The notes: generated by a model not told the origin, from the letters alone. Counted from the stretch's first letter, positions 1-12,232 are shown. The stretch is DNA of 64,000 nt from Rhyacichthys aspro (GCA_036850595.1 CM072148.1:23182731-23246730), one strand, 5' to 3'. A program made the numbers and translations.

Positions 1-416
1 ACAGAGTGTCCTTGAATCCGCGAGAGGACACGGGAAACACAGACACAAAGAGGAGACATGAATCACTCTGGTCCAGACCCGGAGCACGAGCACAGCCTGG
101 TCCCACACTCGGAAGAGAGACTCCAAGTGGAACCTGCGTGTGCGTGAGGGGCACATGGGCTTCTCCACCGCGGCTGTGGAGCGGGGGCGTCCGGGGGAGA
201 CCACTGTAGCGGGGGAGACCGTCCGGAGGAAGGCACGCTGTCGGAGCTCTGTATGAGGACACTGTGTGTGCGCCTCAGTCTGCGGTGAGGAGACTGTGAC
301 GGGTAAAGACAAGAAGAAGAAGAAGAAGAAGAAGAAGAAGAAGAAGAAGAAATGAGAGGAGGAGACGAGAGGTAGAGACGAGGCCCAGCCCTGCCGTCCA
401 TCCCAAAGACACCAAG
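1..416 (+). other. Candidate 5' UTR exon upstream of pde4a
   Basis: This GC-rich stretch ends at 416 in front of a good donor (AAG then GTGAGT). Reading it in three frames gives only short ORFs, for example a 29-codon ORF at 58-147 and an 11-codon ORF at 253. An AAG trinucleotide run lies at about 308-350. The next recognisable coding exon on this strand is the pde4a start exon at 2650, so this is most simply a non-coding first exon of pde4a, with upstream ORFs. No TATA box or transcript evidence is visible, and the left end is cut by the window. It could also belong to an unrelated upstream gene. Confidence 0.35.
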
Positions 417-2649
417 GTGAGTGTGTCTGTCCCTCCATCCTGCAGTCTGTCCGTGTGTCGGAGCTAAGACAGGTTGCAGGAGGACGGTCCTCTGCAGGTG
501 TCTCCCTTTCGCCTCACATTTGTCTGTTTTTCACCGTCAGTCCGCTGCAGGCTGCTTCATGTCTGTGAGCGTCGTGTGTCTCTTCCATTTTATTCAAGCA
601 TCAGTTAATACAATAGAGCGAACCAAGATGACACACAAATACATCATTAAAATGTCTTCCATAAGCGTAGAGGTGCAATTAAACAGACAAATTATGTCTC
701 AGTCCCAGCAAGATACGAGCAGTACATTTGAATAGAGCAGCTCAGGAGTGAAGGATGGAGCTGTGAGAGGAGACAGGGCAAACCCAGGTACGCTGTAACG
801 GGTTAGGGGCAGAGGGCTACTGCCGAGGGCCCCCACAGACTGTGCATGTATTACTAGTTGAATTGATAAGACCACAGTTATTTCTGTTTCAACAATGGTG
901 CACTGTGATGTCACCTCTGAGTAAACCATTTGCCGTTTGGCACTTATTAAACACCCTATAATTTGCTCAGTTTGTGTAGCTATAAATAAATGAAGTCAAA
1001 AGATTTTACTAGGTAATAACTGACATGGTAACCATGTCCCTTATGTCAATACACAATTTGACACACTCAATATTATACATAACAATTACGTTACAGAAGT
1101 AAGAGTTGTTATAGGCATTATCCTGCATGCTAATTCTTAGCCCATTTCCAATTATTGCAGAGCTTTACAAGAAAAAATGTGGAATAGGAATTTGTAGCAG
1201 AAATATTCATGAAAGGTGTGTGTGTGTGTGTGTTTAGATGAAGTATGAAGCAAGGTGACCATGTGTGCCTCTGACTATGAGCAGATATATGTCACTGTGT
1301 CACCATGCATCTCTCACTCTGAGCCCTCCAGACAAGTTCTGCTCTGGAAAATGGACTTGAGAATACTTTTGGTCTTGGAATCTAACTCATGTTTACATAC
1401 ACCAGTTACATTTTTAATTTGACACCGCACATAATTATTCAGATTTGATTAACTCTTGAAATGCAACCAACAACATATCTTGTTCCAAGCTCGATTTTGT
1501 TGTTCATGGCTCATATCCGCCCTCTTCGATCAATCCTTCACCTTATCTGTCAGTGGTCTGAGACTGGACTTGTATATGTGTTCTAGTCACTTTCCATGTA
1601 TCACTCACTTGTCTAGAATCAGTAGTAAAATTCGTTCACTTATGTTTTGTCCGTCGGAGCACAGTCAGAACGCCTGAGATGCTGAATGTGTCCTCTGGAT
1701 TTAGGTCAGCCCGGACTCTTCTCACTCATTATATAACATCAGACGGCTCTGCTGTTGCAGTATCTCATCCACAGTGGAGCTCCTCTCTCTGAGCACCAGT
1801 CTGCTGTTTTAATCGCATGGACTTTTCATTCTTTACATATGTTATAGAAAATAACCTGCATTTATTTTTCACATTTATTGCTGAATTGTGAAATAGTAAA
1901 AACTGTATAAAAAATTATATTTTTTATCTGATTGCAGAAAACACAATAAACGCTGAAGCAGTTGAAGAATGGATCTCCTTGTGCCACTCCTGGAGGCTTG
2001 ACAGCGTTCTGTGGATTTATTAATGTAATCACAGATTTTGTTACTGATTTTGATGCAGGACCTGGATTGATCTGACAAACTGGATTAAAGGACACTGGTC
2101 TGAGACTAGGAATATAACTGTAACTGAGGACATTTTGGGGTTTTCCTTGACCTTCACTGTGGATCAGGTTGATATTTGGGAAACAAAATGGGAACTGGAC
2201 TGCACTCTCAATGAGGAGCTGAGAGGACGTGTGGTTCTGCAGCAGTGAAGATGTGTGACTGGAGCAGGCCATTAGCCTGTCTGGTGAAATCTAAAACATG
2301 ATGTAATTCACTAAAGATGGAGAGCTTACAGTAAAATGGAGTAAAGTTGTCTTCACCTGTGTTTTTTTTTACCTCTGTCTGAACCACATGTTGCTAACAT
2401 CAGGCTAACACCCAACACTGAACCTGGACCGCTGCAGGGGCCTTTAGAGCCAGGAGCAGTGGGACTCGGAGGCGTGGACCAGAACGAGGACGTCGGCTGA
2501 GTCAGCTCCAATGGGGGCCGGTTGAGAATCGGTCTGACCCCAGTTTGACCTTGCAGTGACCTTTGACCTCTCCGGTCCTGGCTCTCCACCTGCTCTGCTG
2601 CCTGGGTTCCGGAACGCTCCGCCCTGGGGCCCAGAACGAGCCAATCAGG
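417..2649. other. Non-coding stretch, presumed first intron
   Basis: No coding exon is recognised. It contains a short TG run (about 1215-1233) and otherwise AT-rich unique-looking DNA. The last 100 bases before 2650 are GC-rich. A possible acceptor (TTGCAG) lies at about 2550, which would give the 2650 exon a short 5' UTR part. Confidence 0.4.
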
Positions 2650-5600
2650 ATGAAGAAGAGCCGCAGCGTGCTGTCGGTGACTGGAGAAGAGGTGAGCGAA
2701 TCCTGAACTACATTCTCAGGGTTTTAGCTCTACAGCTGTGATGTCAAAGAGAGGCCCAAATGAGCAGGTTAAAATAAAATCAGGGGCCAGTGTATAGAAC
2801 TGAGTTCACTTTAATTATTTTTTTTTAACGTTGAAATTCCTTCCAAATATCATATTTAGGTTGGGCATTGCCAGCACCCCTTACCCATCAACAATATCAG
2901 AAAGACCTTTTATGCTTTTGTTTTAAAAGAGGTAAACCTGATCAAATTCCCAACTGCAAAATACTAAGACATTAGAGTTTAGAGCTGACCTTAAAGTTCT
3001 GTCTCTGAGTTCAATGTTAGACTAGCCTGGCCAGTCATTCCAATTCATTTTCTATACTAAGAAAGTGAATGTTGGTGGGTCTGGCAAGCCAGGCAAGTGT
3101 TAGAACATGCCATCACCCAATTATCTCTGCCTCAGCCAACAGAAATCCCTTATTCCAGGGCAAGCATGTGATTGGTCAGAACTTCCAGTATGTGCATTAT
3201 CACATACTGGACACTGTCCTCTATTAAAATTACTGATAATAAAGCCTGGATGATGTCGTAGGCTGTCTTTTTTTTGCAGGTGATTCATCTGACAATATGA
3301 TATTAGGCAACAATTTCAAACAATGACATGGCACATCCCATAACCTCTGTTATTTCATATGCAGGTTCAGAATTGCATTTAGTAAAGGCCTGGATTATCT
3401 GTGAGTGTGAGATGTACAATTGTGACATGTCTGCTCCACAATGTCCTTCGTGTGTCCCCCCTCAGAGTCAGTGGACAGGATGTACCCTTCAGACTCACTC
3501 AGACCCCCCAGATCCCAGATGTGCTTATATTTTTAATATCAATCATGTCTGACCATACACTGAACAGACTGATTACACATACCGTCATTTCAATTTATGT
3601 GTATCCTATGTCTTTTCACATCTGGGTCTGGACGACATTAAACGCAGCATGGAAGCAACACGGCCCTGTTGCTTAGCAACTGCTGCCATTCCCCCAGTGC
3701 TTTGTTGCTACGCTGCTGCAGTGCAGATCAGCCTCGCACAGCTCCGTCTGTGGAGGCTGAATCCAGACACGTGCACGTATGCCGCTGTGAGCACACACCA
3801 GCAGCAGCAGCTCCAAGGGAGGAGGCATCGGAGACTAAGAGGTGCTTATGGACATATGTGTCAGCTTTAAATATCAGTGACAGGGCTAGAGTTTATTGTT
3901 CTTTCATCTCTAAGCTAAACTAGCTTTACTTTGACATTTGTCTTTCCCAAGACATTAGACATCTATTTTTCTCAAAGTATAAGCTACTTTGACTTAAGGA
4001 AGTAGTCATGATAGAAATACATTTCTTATTCTTTCTTACAAAGACACTGTAAAACATAACTTGTTATATGGCTGCAGTACATCTATGTTGAATACTAACA
4101 TGACAATATATAACCTATGATATTCGAAATTAATTCAAATTTGTAAAGATTAAAATAGGTCTCTGCCCTCGTAACAATACATCCTTTTAAACACTTAATA
4201 TGGACATTATTACTCTGGACAAACTAATGGCATACTCTGTATGCTTATTCTAATTCAGGTCTATTCCATTTATTGCAGAATTTCTAGAGAAAAAATACAG
4301 TTAGGAGATGATAGCAGGAATAATAATAACAACAGAGATGAAACAAAAGGATAACTACATTTATAAAATTCAATACACATTCTTACATGAAGTATAGAGC
4401 ATGTTGAAAAGTACTGTAGACACACAGCCAATGGGAGCGTCTCTAACTTCTAACTTTAACCTTCTTCCACCTTTCTGATAAAGACTAGATGAGGTCTTCC
4501 TATATGAGCTTGCTATTAGGGGATAACACTGGGGTCTAACTTTTTCACTTAATCCCACCACAGTTTAAACTTCCTGAATGCCCATGTCTTTGAACATAAA
4601 AAGTTCAAACAGACTTTGTGATGTGAATTTCTCATGTTGATATTGTGTAGATGATAAGTTGTGTAATACATTGCGAGCTGATAATGTGCATCTCTCTGTC
4701 CGTTACTCCAGGGCAGTGACACAGACATGCCAGGAGCTGGGGAAAAGGCGGAGTCATCGCGCTACAGCCGCTCGTATACATCAGGGGCCACACTGGGGGC
4801 CGAGCTGCGCAGAGGGAGGAGCAGGAGACTCTCCTCGAGTCTGCAGGTATCAGTCTAACCCTGACCTGTCTGAGAGGTGGCAGGAGCAGTGTGATGCCTT
4901 GTCCAAGATCATACAAGTCTCCTGACATTAGATCTGGAAAGTTGCCCACAAAAATCAACAAAGATTTTAGCAAATCCCAGATAAATATTTAGACATTGGC
5001 TTTTGTGTGGCCAGGAAATGCTGTCTGTAGAAAAAATACAGAATGCAATGCTTAAATCACATAACTTAATAGCTTCTTGAAAGAAGAAGAAGCCATGTCT
5101 GTTGGAATGAAATAAAACTAGCAGAGGCTAAATGTGGAGCGATGAGGAGGGAAAACATGTTTGGTGAAGGCTCATGTCTGATGTCTGTTTTGGTCCTGTT
5201 TTGGATACTTTAAGTGGTGGACTGCACTTTATGGTATCTGAAGATGAACGGTTGTACTCCCTTAAAATAGATCTAACAGAACCCTAAGGAAAAGAGTTGT
5301 TAAAGTTCAGCAGCGTTAAATCTGGCATAAAAGTAACAGCTTTTCAGAAAAGAACATCATACCAACAGTCAAATATATACTGCTTTGATGCTTCAGGACC
5401 CAGACAACTTGGTGTGATTGATAGAACCATGAATTCTGCTCTCTACCAAAAAATCCTAAAGGAGAATGTCCAGCCATTAGTTCGTGATCTCAAGCTGAAG
5501 CAGATTGGGTTCTGCAGCAGGACAATGATCCAAAACACACCAGCAAGTCCACCTCTAAATGGTTAAGCCATTTAGAGGTGGACTTGCCTGAGGAAGTTTT

Positions 5601-8600
5601 GGAGTGGCCTATTCAAAGTCCAGACTTGAATCCGATTGAGATGTTGTGGCCTGACCTTAAAAAGGTGGTTCGTGCTCAAAAACCCTCCGATGTGGCTGAA
5701 TTAAAACTATTCTGCAAAGACGAGTGAGCCAAAATTCCTCAACAGTGATGTGAAAGACTCATTGCCAGTTATCTCAAATGCTTGATTGCAGTTATTGCTG
5801 CTGAGGGTTGCACAACCATTTATTAGGTTTAGGGGGCAACTACTTTTTCACATAGGGCTAGGTAAGTTTGGATAGCTTTTTTTCTTAAATAAAATCATCA
5901 CTTAAAAACTACATTTTGTGCTTACTTGAGTTATCTTTGTCAAATATTTAAATTAGTTTGAAGACCGAAACATATAAGGGTGACAAATATACCCCCCAAA
6001 AAAGATATCAGGAAACACTTTTTGTGGCACTGTATGTTTTATGGTTAGCGCTCACATCCTCCTGGAAGGTAAATTTAAAATGCCCCCGTTGGTCCGGCCT
6101 TTAAAAATTTGTATAAATCACAGGGCATCATCATTGGATTTGATTGGAATTTGTGTCTCTCATGCACAATTATTGATTGAGTAATCTGTTGGTCTGGCAA
6201 AAGATACAAGAGACAATGAATTAACAGATGGACGGAACATTAAACAACTTAGACAACACTTGTTCATGCTCCATTCTTCTTCACTATTTAAACTACTGAC
6301 TACTATACTATATACTTAATATAGTACTACTATATATGTTTGCCCCCTTCCTGATTTCTTGTTTTTTGCACATTTGTCACATCTAAATGTTTAAGATCAT
6401 TAAACACATTTAAATATCAGACAAAGATAACTCAAGTATTTAGACATTACATTTTATTAAGGGAAAAAAGCTATGCAAACCTACCTACCCCTATGTGAAA
6501 AGTAGTTGCCCTTTACCCAAAAACTTAATGTGTGCCACCCTGAGCAGCAATAACTACAGTCAAGTGTTTGCAATAACTGGCAATGAGTCTTTCACATCTC
6601 TCTGGAATTTGGGCCCACTTCTCTGTGCAGAATTGTTTCAATTGAGCCGCATTTTTTTGAGCATGAATCTCCTTTTTAAGGTCATGTCACATCATCTCAA
6701 ACGGATTCAAGTCTGGACTTTGACTAGTCCACTCCAAAACCTTTAGTTTAGGTTTAGGGTTAGTTTTTTTTAAGCCATTCAGAGGTGGACTTGCTGGTGT
6801 GTTCTGGATCATTATCCTGCTGCAGAACCCAAGTGTGCTTCAGCTTGAGATTGGAACTATTGGCCGGACATTCTCCTTCAGGATTTTTTGTTAAAAAGAA
6901 GATTTCATGGTTCCATCAATCACAGCAAGTCGTCCAGGTCTTGAAGCATCAAAGCAGCCCCAGACCATCTCTCTACTTTCATCATATTTACCTGTTGGTA
7001 TGATGTTCTTTTTCTGAAATTCTGCATTATTTTTACACCAGATGTAACAGGACACACATATCCAAAAAGTTAAACCTTTGTCTCGTCAGTCCACAGAATA
7101 TTTTCCCAAAAGTCTTAGGGATCATCAAGATGTTTTTTTGGCAAAAATGAGACAAGCCTTTCTGTTCTTTTTGATCAGTGGGGGTTTTTGCCTTGGAACT
7201 CTGCAATGGATGACATTTTTTCCAGTCTGCATTCATGTGATCCTCGGGAACTTAGGAAGTCATTCTTCCGACTTTAGTGTGTTCACATGATTTCATCTCG
7301 GAAAGTCAGATCATTCTAAACCAAAACAACAAGGAAGATGGATGTGAAATAAAAAATGTGCTAATGTTATTTTAAATGGGTTAATACAGTACAAGTATCA
7401 ATAATTAGCCTATTAGCATCGGTTCAAGAAAATGTTCAATGTCCAATATTCAAAACATAAGAAGATAACATAATGTACTGTATGTTGAAACCTCTAGCGT
7501 TAAATACCGGACGTAAATAAATAATAACTTAACTGAACAAATGACCTGTTGTTCCGACTTGAGCAGGTATTCATGTGCATTTTTCAACTCGGAAAAAAGT
7601 TTTTCCGAGTTCCTGAGAGCCACATGAATGCACCATCTTTTTTATGGTTGAGTCATGAACGCTGACCCGAACTGAGACAAGTAAGGCCTGCAGTTCTTTA
7701 GATGTTGTTGTGGGTTCTTGGATAAGTCGTCTGCGCTCTTGGGGTAATGTTGGTAGATCGTCCACTCCAGGGAAGGTTTACCATTTTCTCCATTTGTGGA
7801 TAATGGCTCTCACCGTGGTTGGCTGGAGTCCCAAAGCTTTAGAAATGGCTTTGTAGCCCTTTCCAGACGGATAGATGTCAATTTTCATCTGTTGCTGAAT
7901 TTCTTTCAATTGTGGCATGATGTCTTGCTTTTTGAGATCTTTTGGCCAACTTCACTTTGTGAGACAGGTTCTATTTAAGTGATAAATTATATACACATAT
8001 AGGAATATGTCAGCAAGTTGACCGAAATGTAGAAGCCTAATTATTTTTAGGAGATTAAATAGTGTGGCCCTGTCTACAGCCTTGTACAGGGCCTACAGCC
8101 TACTAAGAATGACTTGAGGAACACTAGTACATGTGTATAGTAAGTATTATAGAATACAGAAGAGTATATTAGTCAGTGTGTAGAGGTGATATTATAAGAC
8201 AGTGTGTCCTGTCCACTCAGGTGCCCTGCTGGCTCCGACCACGAGACCGCACTCGTTCTCCTGAGGCCCTGAGCAATGTGTCGCGACCCACCACACTCCC
8301 ACTGCGGATCCCACCTCGGATCTCCATCACCCACGCCGACTCGGACAGGTCTGCACTGAGCCTGACAGCCGCAGATCCCACAGAGGAGTGCTTCTTTCAC
8401 TCCTGACACAGTCTTTGTTGTGTTCCAGTTATGATGCTGAAAATGGAGTGTCCCCGGGCCACACCCCTCTGGGCTCTCAGAGTCCCAGCCTCACCCTACA
8501 CCCCTCGTTCCCCCAGGGCCAGAGAAGAGAGTCCTTCCTCTACCGCTCCGACTCAGACTATGACATGTCGCCTAAGACCGTGTCACGCAACTCGTCCCTC

Positions 8601-11521
8601 GCCAGCGAAGGGTAAGGCACAAAAATACGAAAGGAGGCCCCCAGGAACACATACTATACTGTCTCCCTTTCAGCACAAGATTATAACACTGTCAAACAAA
8701 GCTTGTCTTGTACTTGTGATTAAGAGCTATCTGCTAAGGAAAAACAAAGCCAATTGCTGCTTTTTTGTCCTCTCCAACCTCCAAAGTCAGGGGGCTTGTA
8801 AATTCAAATGACTGCTGTTATTGTCTGTGTTGCATTAAACACCAGCAGAAATTGTAACACGAATAGGTGAGTGCCTAAATTGGAGAAAACTACCAATTAT
8901 TTCTTATTTTGTGCTCTTGGAGTAGTTGATTAAGTGTACACTACACACATACACAAGACTTTATTCACTTTCACATTTAGTTCATAGTGACTCAGACCAA
9001 AGGTTCTCAATATGTTTTACAGAAACAAGCCTTTATTTGCCTTTCAGGAATGTACTGGCAATTATGTCCAAACATCAATTAGATGGTACATTCATCTAAA
9101 GTTTGAACTGACACTACAATACAGTTTCCACTGTAGGACTTTCTTTTGTTTCAAATGTATCAGTTTTTGTGAAAGGTTGTGTTAGAGTCAGCTGTATGTG
9201 TAAATATTCTAATATTCTCTCTCATTTCCCCCTCTCTCTGTCTGTCCTGTCCTTCTCTCAGACACACAGCAGAGGACTTCATTGTCACACCTTTCGCTCA
9301 AGTGAGTCTCTTCTTTCACAGTGATCACACAGATAAGAACACATATCATTATTAATTCATTGCAATGTAACTGTTCAAGTGATTTAAGCAAAACGTTTTT
9401 TTCTCAACTTGCTGTAATCTTTTCCTTGAAAATACTTAATCAGTTCACATTTTGTGTCACAGTTACAGCTGACAACCCATATATCGAGTGTGCATGAAAG
9501 ACTGAAAACAATGTCTTAACGTATGAACCTGAACATGTTCTGTGTGCATTGTGTTGTTGATTTAGGTTTTGGCCAGTCTACGATCAGTACGGAGCAACTT
9601 TACCATTCTCGCCAATGTTTCCACGTCAACACTTAAGTCAGTACTAACATTCTTGTTCTCGCTCTCTCATAAGGGGCTTCAATGTGACTTTTTTTTTTAA
9701 GCTTGGTTACACCAGCAAGAAATCTTTTTCATCAAACAATGAGAATATGAGTTTCACTGGTCCTTGTAAGACTTGGCAAACTCAAACTACTATTTGTCTG
9801 TGAAGGGTCTTAGTCTTTCAGAATGATCAAGCAGTAGACATTTGGAACAAAATGACATTAAGAGTGTTTCTTAGAGGCAATAATCCTTATTTGGTCCTCT
9901 TTTGGAGGAATCCACATCATCACCTGCTGCTGAAGGATTCTTTAAGTTCGCACCTCCTCCAACGTCTCAATCCTCCGTTTGGCTAAAATACCAACGATGC
10001 ATCTGTAGATCCTCCATGTGTCAGAAAAAGGAAGCTAAGGGCTGTGAATTTTCTGTTAAAACACAAGTGTGAGTTTGTTATCTATTATGAAACATTTATA
10101 TTCTGAAGAAAGGATCCTCGTGAATGAGAAACACCTGTAAATAAATGTTTTCAGTGTACTGGCTGTTTGTACTTCAAACACACAGCCCTCTAAATTTTCC
10201 TATACATCCTGTGTGTGTGGTGCAGGAGGTCCCCAATGGGTGGGGTGTGTGTGAGCCCCAGGGCCACCCTCTCAGACCAACAGTACCAGCAGCTGGCCCT
10301 GGACACGTTAGAGGAGCTGGACTGGTGTCTGGATCAGCTGGAGACCATCCAGACTCACCGCTCTGTCAGTGAGATGGCCTCCAACAAGGTACAGCGGATC
10401 ATCTGAGTGATAGGAATGTGTGTGTGTGTTTCCACAGCAGAGCCTTCAAATTAGTAAATAGACTATAGGCTTTAGTCTTAAATTTCAAAAAGTAGTCATA
10501 GGTCCTGGTTTACAACTTGTTTTAATCCTGGTTTTAAGACATTGTTTTGGCCCCTTTTCCAGTGACACTAAGGCTAATACACAAGCACATTTTTACCTCC
10601 AAGGCTCGTGCTGTTGATAAATTACATCTAAAGATTAATAGTCCAGACATTAAGCAGGTCACAAAGGTCAAATATCTGGGACAAATTTTGAAAACAGAAA
10701 CTTTCTCAGGACTTTCTCTAATCTGTGAAATGCCAGCTACTGAACTAAAAAAAAAATCTTAAACTGGGATCATTTTAGATGATGAGATGATTTAGTTCTT
10801 TTAGAGATGTCAGTTTTATGATCATAACTAGACCATTGTCAACTGTATAATTTGATTTTTCATTGTCTGTGGTGATTGTTTTGTGTAAGCCCTTCTAGAG
10901 ATGGGCTACAAATGATCCTGATCTACAAAGCTGTAGTATGTGCAAAATGAATCACACTTGCATTTAAGATACCAGCACACAATGGTCAGTGTTGTTTTTT
11001 GTGTTTCCAGTTCAAACGGATGCTCAACAGAGAGCTGTCCCATCTGTCAGAAATGAGCCGCTCTGGGAACCAGGTGTCTGAATACATCTCCAGCACATTC
11101 CTGGGTGAGTCCTGGAACACCAGCCCAGTAATGTGTGGATTTGTGTTAAGTACAGTTTTATCAAAGCACTTTCATCTGTGTGGCAGACAAACAGAACGAG
11201 GTGGAAATCCCTCTCCCACTCTGAAGACAAGCCCATGAGTCACATCAGCGGAGTGAGGAAACTGTCACACAGCTCCAGCCTCTCCAGCACCTCTGTGCCT
11301 CGCTTTGGTGTCAACACAGACCACGAGGATGAGCTGGCCAAGGTCTGCCTTCTGACACACTTGGAGATGTTCTTTTTATGAAGAGCGCTGAGTTACACAG
11401 CTCTATGCCTCATGTTTCGCAGGAGTTGGAGGGACTGGACAAGTGGAACTTCAACATATTCAGGGTTGCAGAGCTATCCAACAACAGGCCACTCAGCTGC
11501 ATCATGTATGCCATCTTCCAG
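2650..11521 (+). CDS. pde4a: cAMP-specific 3',5'-phosphodiesterase 4A-like, 5' half (long form)
   Basis: Hydrolyses cAMP; long PDE4 forms carry regulatory modules UCR1 and UCR2 before the catalytic domain. Ten coding exons are visible: 2650-2691, 4712-4846, 8221-8348, 8429-8611, 9262-9301, 9566-9636, 10226-10388, 11011-11104, 11187-11342 and 11423-11521. All have AG/GT borders and the phases fit, except for a frame conflict inside 11187-11342. The protein starts MKKSRSVLSVTGEE. UCR1 includes the PKA-site segment RRESFLYRSDSDYDMSPK and IVTPFAQVLASLRSVRSNF. UCR2 includes LDWCLDQLETIQT, SEMASNKFKRMLNREL and MSRSGNQVSEYIS. The last exon reads ELEGLDKWNFNIF...CIMYAIFQ, the entry to the catalytic domain. 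The metal-binding exons are absent because the sequence gap follows. YDMSPKT and KRSPMGG favour PDE4A over B, C and D, as does the neighbourhood with ICAM and CDC37. The paralogue call is an inference. Confidence 0.85.
2692..4711. other. pde4a intron with a GC-richer, promoter-like patch
   Basis: Mostly AT-rich and without recognisable coding exons. The patch 3640-3850 is different: it is GC-richer, holds a palindromic X-box-like site (3668-3680), a CACGTG E-box near 3770 and CAG repeats. It could be an alternative first exon or promoter of pde4a, but no transcript evidence is available. Confidence 0.3.
3668..3680. promoter_or_regulatory. RFX X-box-like palindrome
   Basis: The 13-mer GTTGCTTAGCAAC is an inverted repeat (GTTGCT / AGCAAC around one T) and fits the general RFX X-box form GTNRCC-N-RGYAAC with one mismatch. 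It lies inside the GC-richer patch of the pde4a intron. Function is inference only. Confidence 0.3.
5297..6034 (+). mobile_element. Tc1-like transposon, 3' half, degenerate
   Basis: The reading, with stops and shifts, follows a Tc1-type transposase: a piece like ASGPRQLGVIDRTMNSALY, then a QQDNDP-KHTSK-like part, SPDLNPIEMLWPDLKK (third catalytic acidic residue), and a C-terminal region ending near 5826. After that comes the family's usual 3' tail ending CACTGTA. The N-terminal half is absent. A 20-bp perfect hairpin sits in the transposase (5543-5587). It lies in a pde4a intron, facing a second copy of the same family at 6337-8000 on the other strand. Confidence 0.75.
5543..5587. repeat. 20-bp perfect inverted repeat (5-nt loop)
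   Basis: Arms 5543-5562 and 5568-5587 are exact reverse complements around TTAAG. The left arm matches the normal transposase reading of this Tc1 family (TSKST region). The right arm replaces the expected next codons, so it looks like an inverted copy made in place. Confidence 0.85.
6337..8000 (-). mobile_element. Tc1-like transposon, near full length, inactivated and interrupted
   Basis: On the minus strand from about 8000 down to 6337 the order is that of a Tc1 element: 5' leader, helix-turn-helix part (KAISKALGL-like, near 7840), QERRRLIQEPTTTSKELQ and SVHDSTIKKMVH (7571-7765), a catalytic LWTDETK region near 7080, QQDNDPE-like sequence near 6810, and the 3' tail at 6337-6480. Stops and frameshifts rule out an active transposase. 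A palindromic insert at 7228-7632 splits the coding region. Ends are approximate. It is in inverted orientation to the copy at 5297-6034. Confidence 0.75.
7228..7632. mobile_element. Palindromic MITE nested in the Tc1 copy
   Basis: Both ends carry TGCATTCATGTG / CACATGAATGCA as an inverted repeat. The repeat continues imperfectly inward (CTCGGGAACT on the left, AGTTCCTGAG on the right). The flanks read as adjacent parts of the Tc1 transposase region, so this piece was inserted after the Tc1. It has no coding capacity. I do not recognise the family. Confidence 0.65.
8873..9261. other. pde4a intron sequence, nothing recognised
   Basis: AT-rich intron between the 8429-8611 and 9262-9301 exons. 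No repeat family or coding segment was identified. The branch and acceptor end is pyrimidine-rich (CTCTCTCTG...CTTCTCTCAG). Confidence 0.4.
11187..11342 (+). pseudogene. pde4a: pde4a UCR2 exon with a reading-frame conflict
   Basis: With the in-phase acceptor at 11186, the exon reads DKQNEVEI and then PLPL followed by TGA at 11222-11224. The expected family continuation is readable in the other two frames: PSPTLK from 11209, then MSHISGVRKLSHSSSL from 11235 onward, ending ...EDELAK at 11342 in phase with the next exon. Two single-base losses, one near 11209 in a C run and one between 11224 and 11234, would explain this. The rest of the gene is intact, so an assembly error is as likely as a true mutation. 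The label pseudogene refers to this exon as written, not to the whole gene. Confidence 0.6.
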
Positions 11522-12232
11522 GTACGAATGAGAGAGTGTGTCCAGCCCCTGTTTTAATGTTTTAATGATGGACTTCATTTTGAGTCACATCTGTAGGTGA
11601 ATGGCAACTGGATGAGACAGTAAACAAGTGAATGGGATTGAACAAGGGAACACTGGATGTCTTGTAGTACTAAACTCTTTTCCTTGATATTTCTGCTTAT
11701 TTGGCTCACATATCCTGTCTCAGTCAGTCAGTTTTATTCATTTTATTTATTTTACCTTTGTTTTACCAACAAATCCCTTAAGGAGAATCTCTTTGAGGGA
11801 GACCTGGCCAAGATGCACCTTGGAACAATGTCAAAATTAACAACAGATTGTCAGGAGAGAACAGCTCAATAGTACAGATCAAATCTCATAATATCACTCA
11901 AGAATAGCAAGTACACACTTCAGTTAGAGAGTTTATCAATAGGCTTTTGAAGGCATTCAGGGAAATAAGCTGCTGAAGCTGATCTTCCACGTTCAGTTTA
12001 TTCTCGGCATTAAAGAAGAAGACAATGTGATGAGTGGGAGTTGTTAGCACTCCTGGCTAGATTTAGGAGTTGACACAGATACAAGGGGAGTTTACCCAAA
12101 ATGGCCTTGTAGATAAAAGTAAGACAGTGCTGTTTTCTGTTGATGGTTAAAGATGGCCATGAGAGCATACTGTGTGAGAGTAAACACTACAGTTACTGTG
12201 AGTATTTATAGCGTGTACTACTGTTTTGTTGC
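11522..12232. repeat. Intron end with dispersed repeat
   Basis: After the last visible pde4a exon there is no further PDE4 exon before the gap. The stretch about 11720-12230 has the look of an old dispersed fish repeat (for example the segment with GAGGGAGACCTGGCCAAGA and CAAAATGGCCTTGTAGATAAA), recognised from general familiarity, not by a second copy in this window. Confidence 0.35.

Noticed and set aside
6736..6775. Telomere-like TTTAGGTTTAGGGTTAG
   Set aside because: Too short and inside a Tc1 copy; chance sequence of that element.
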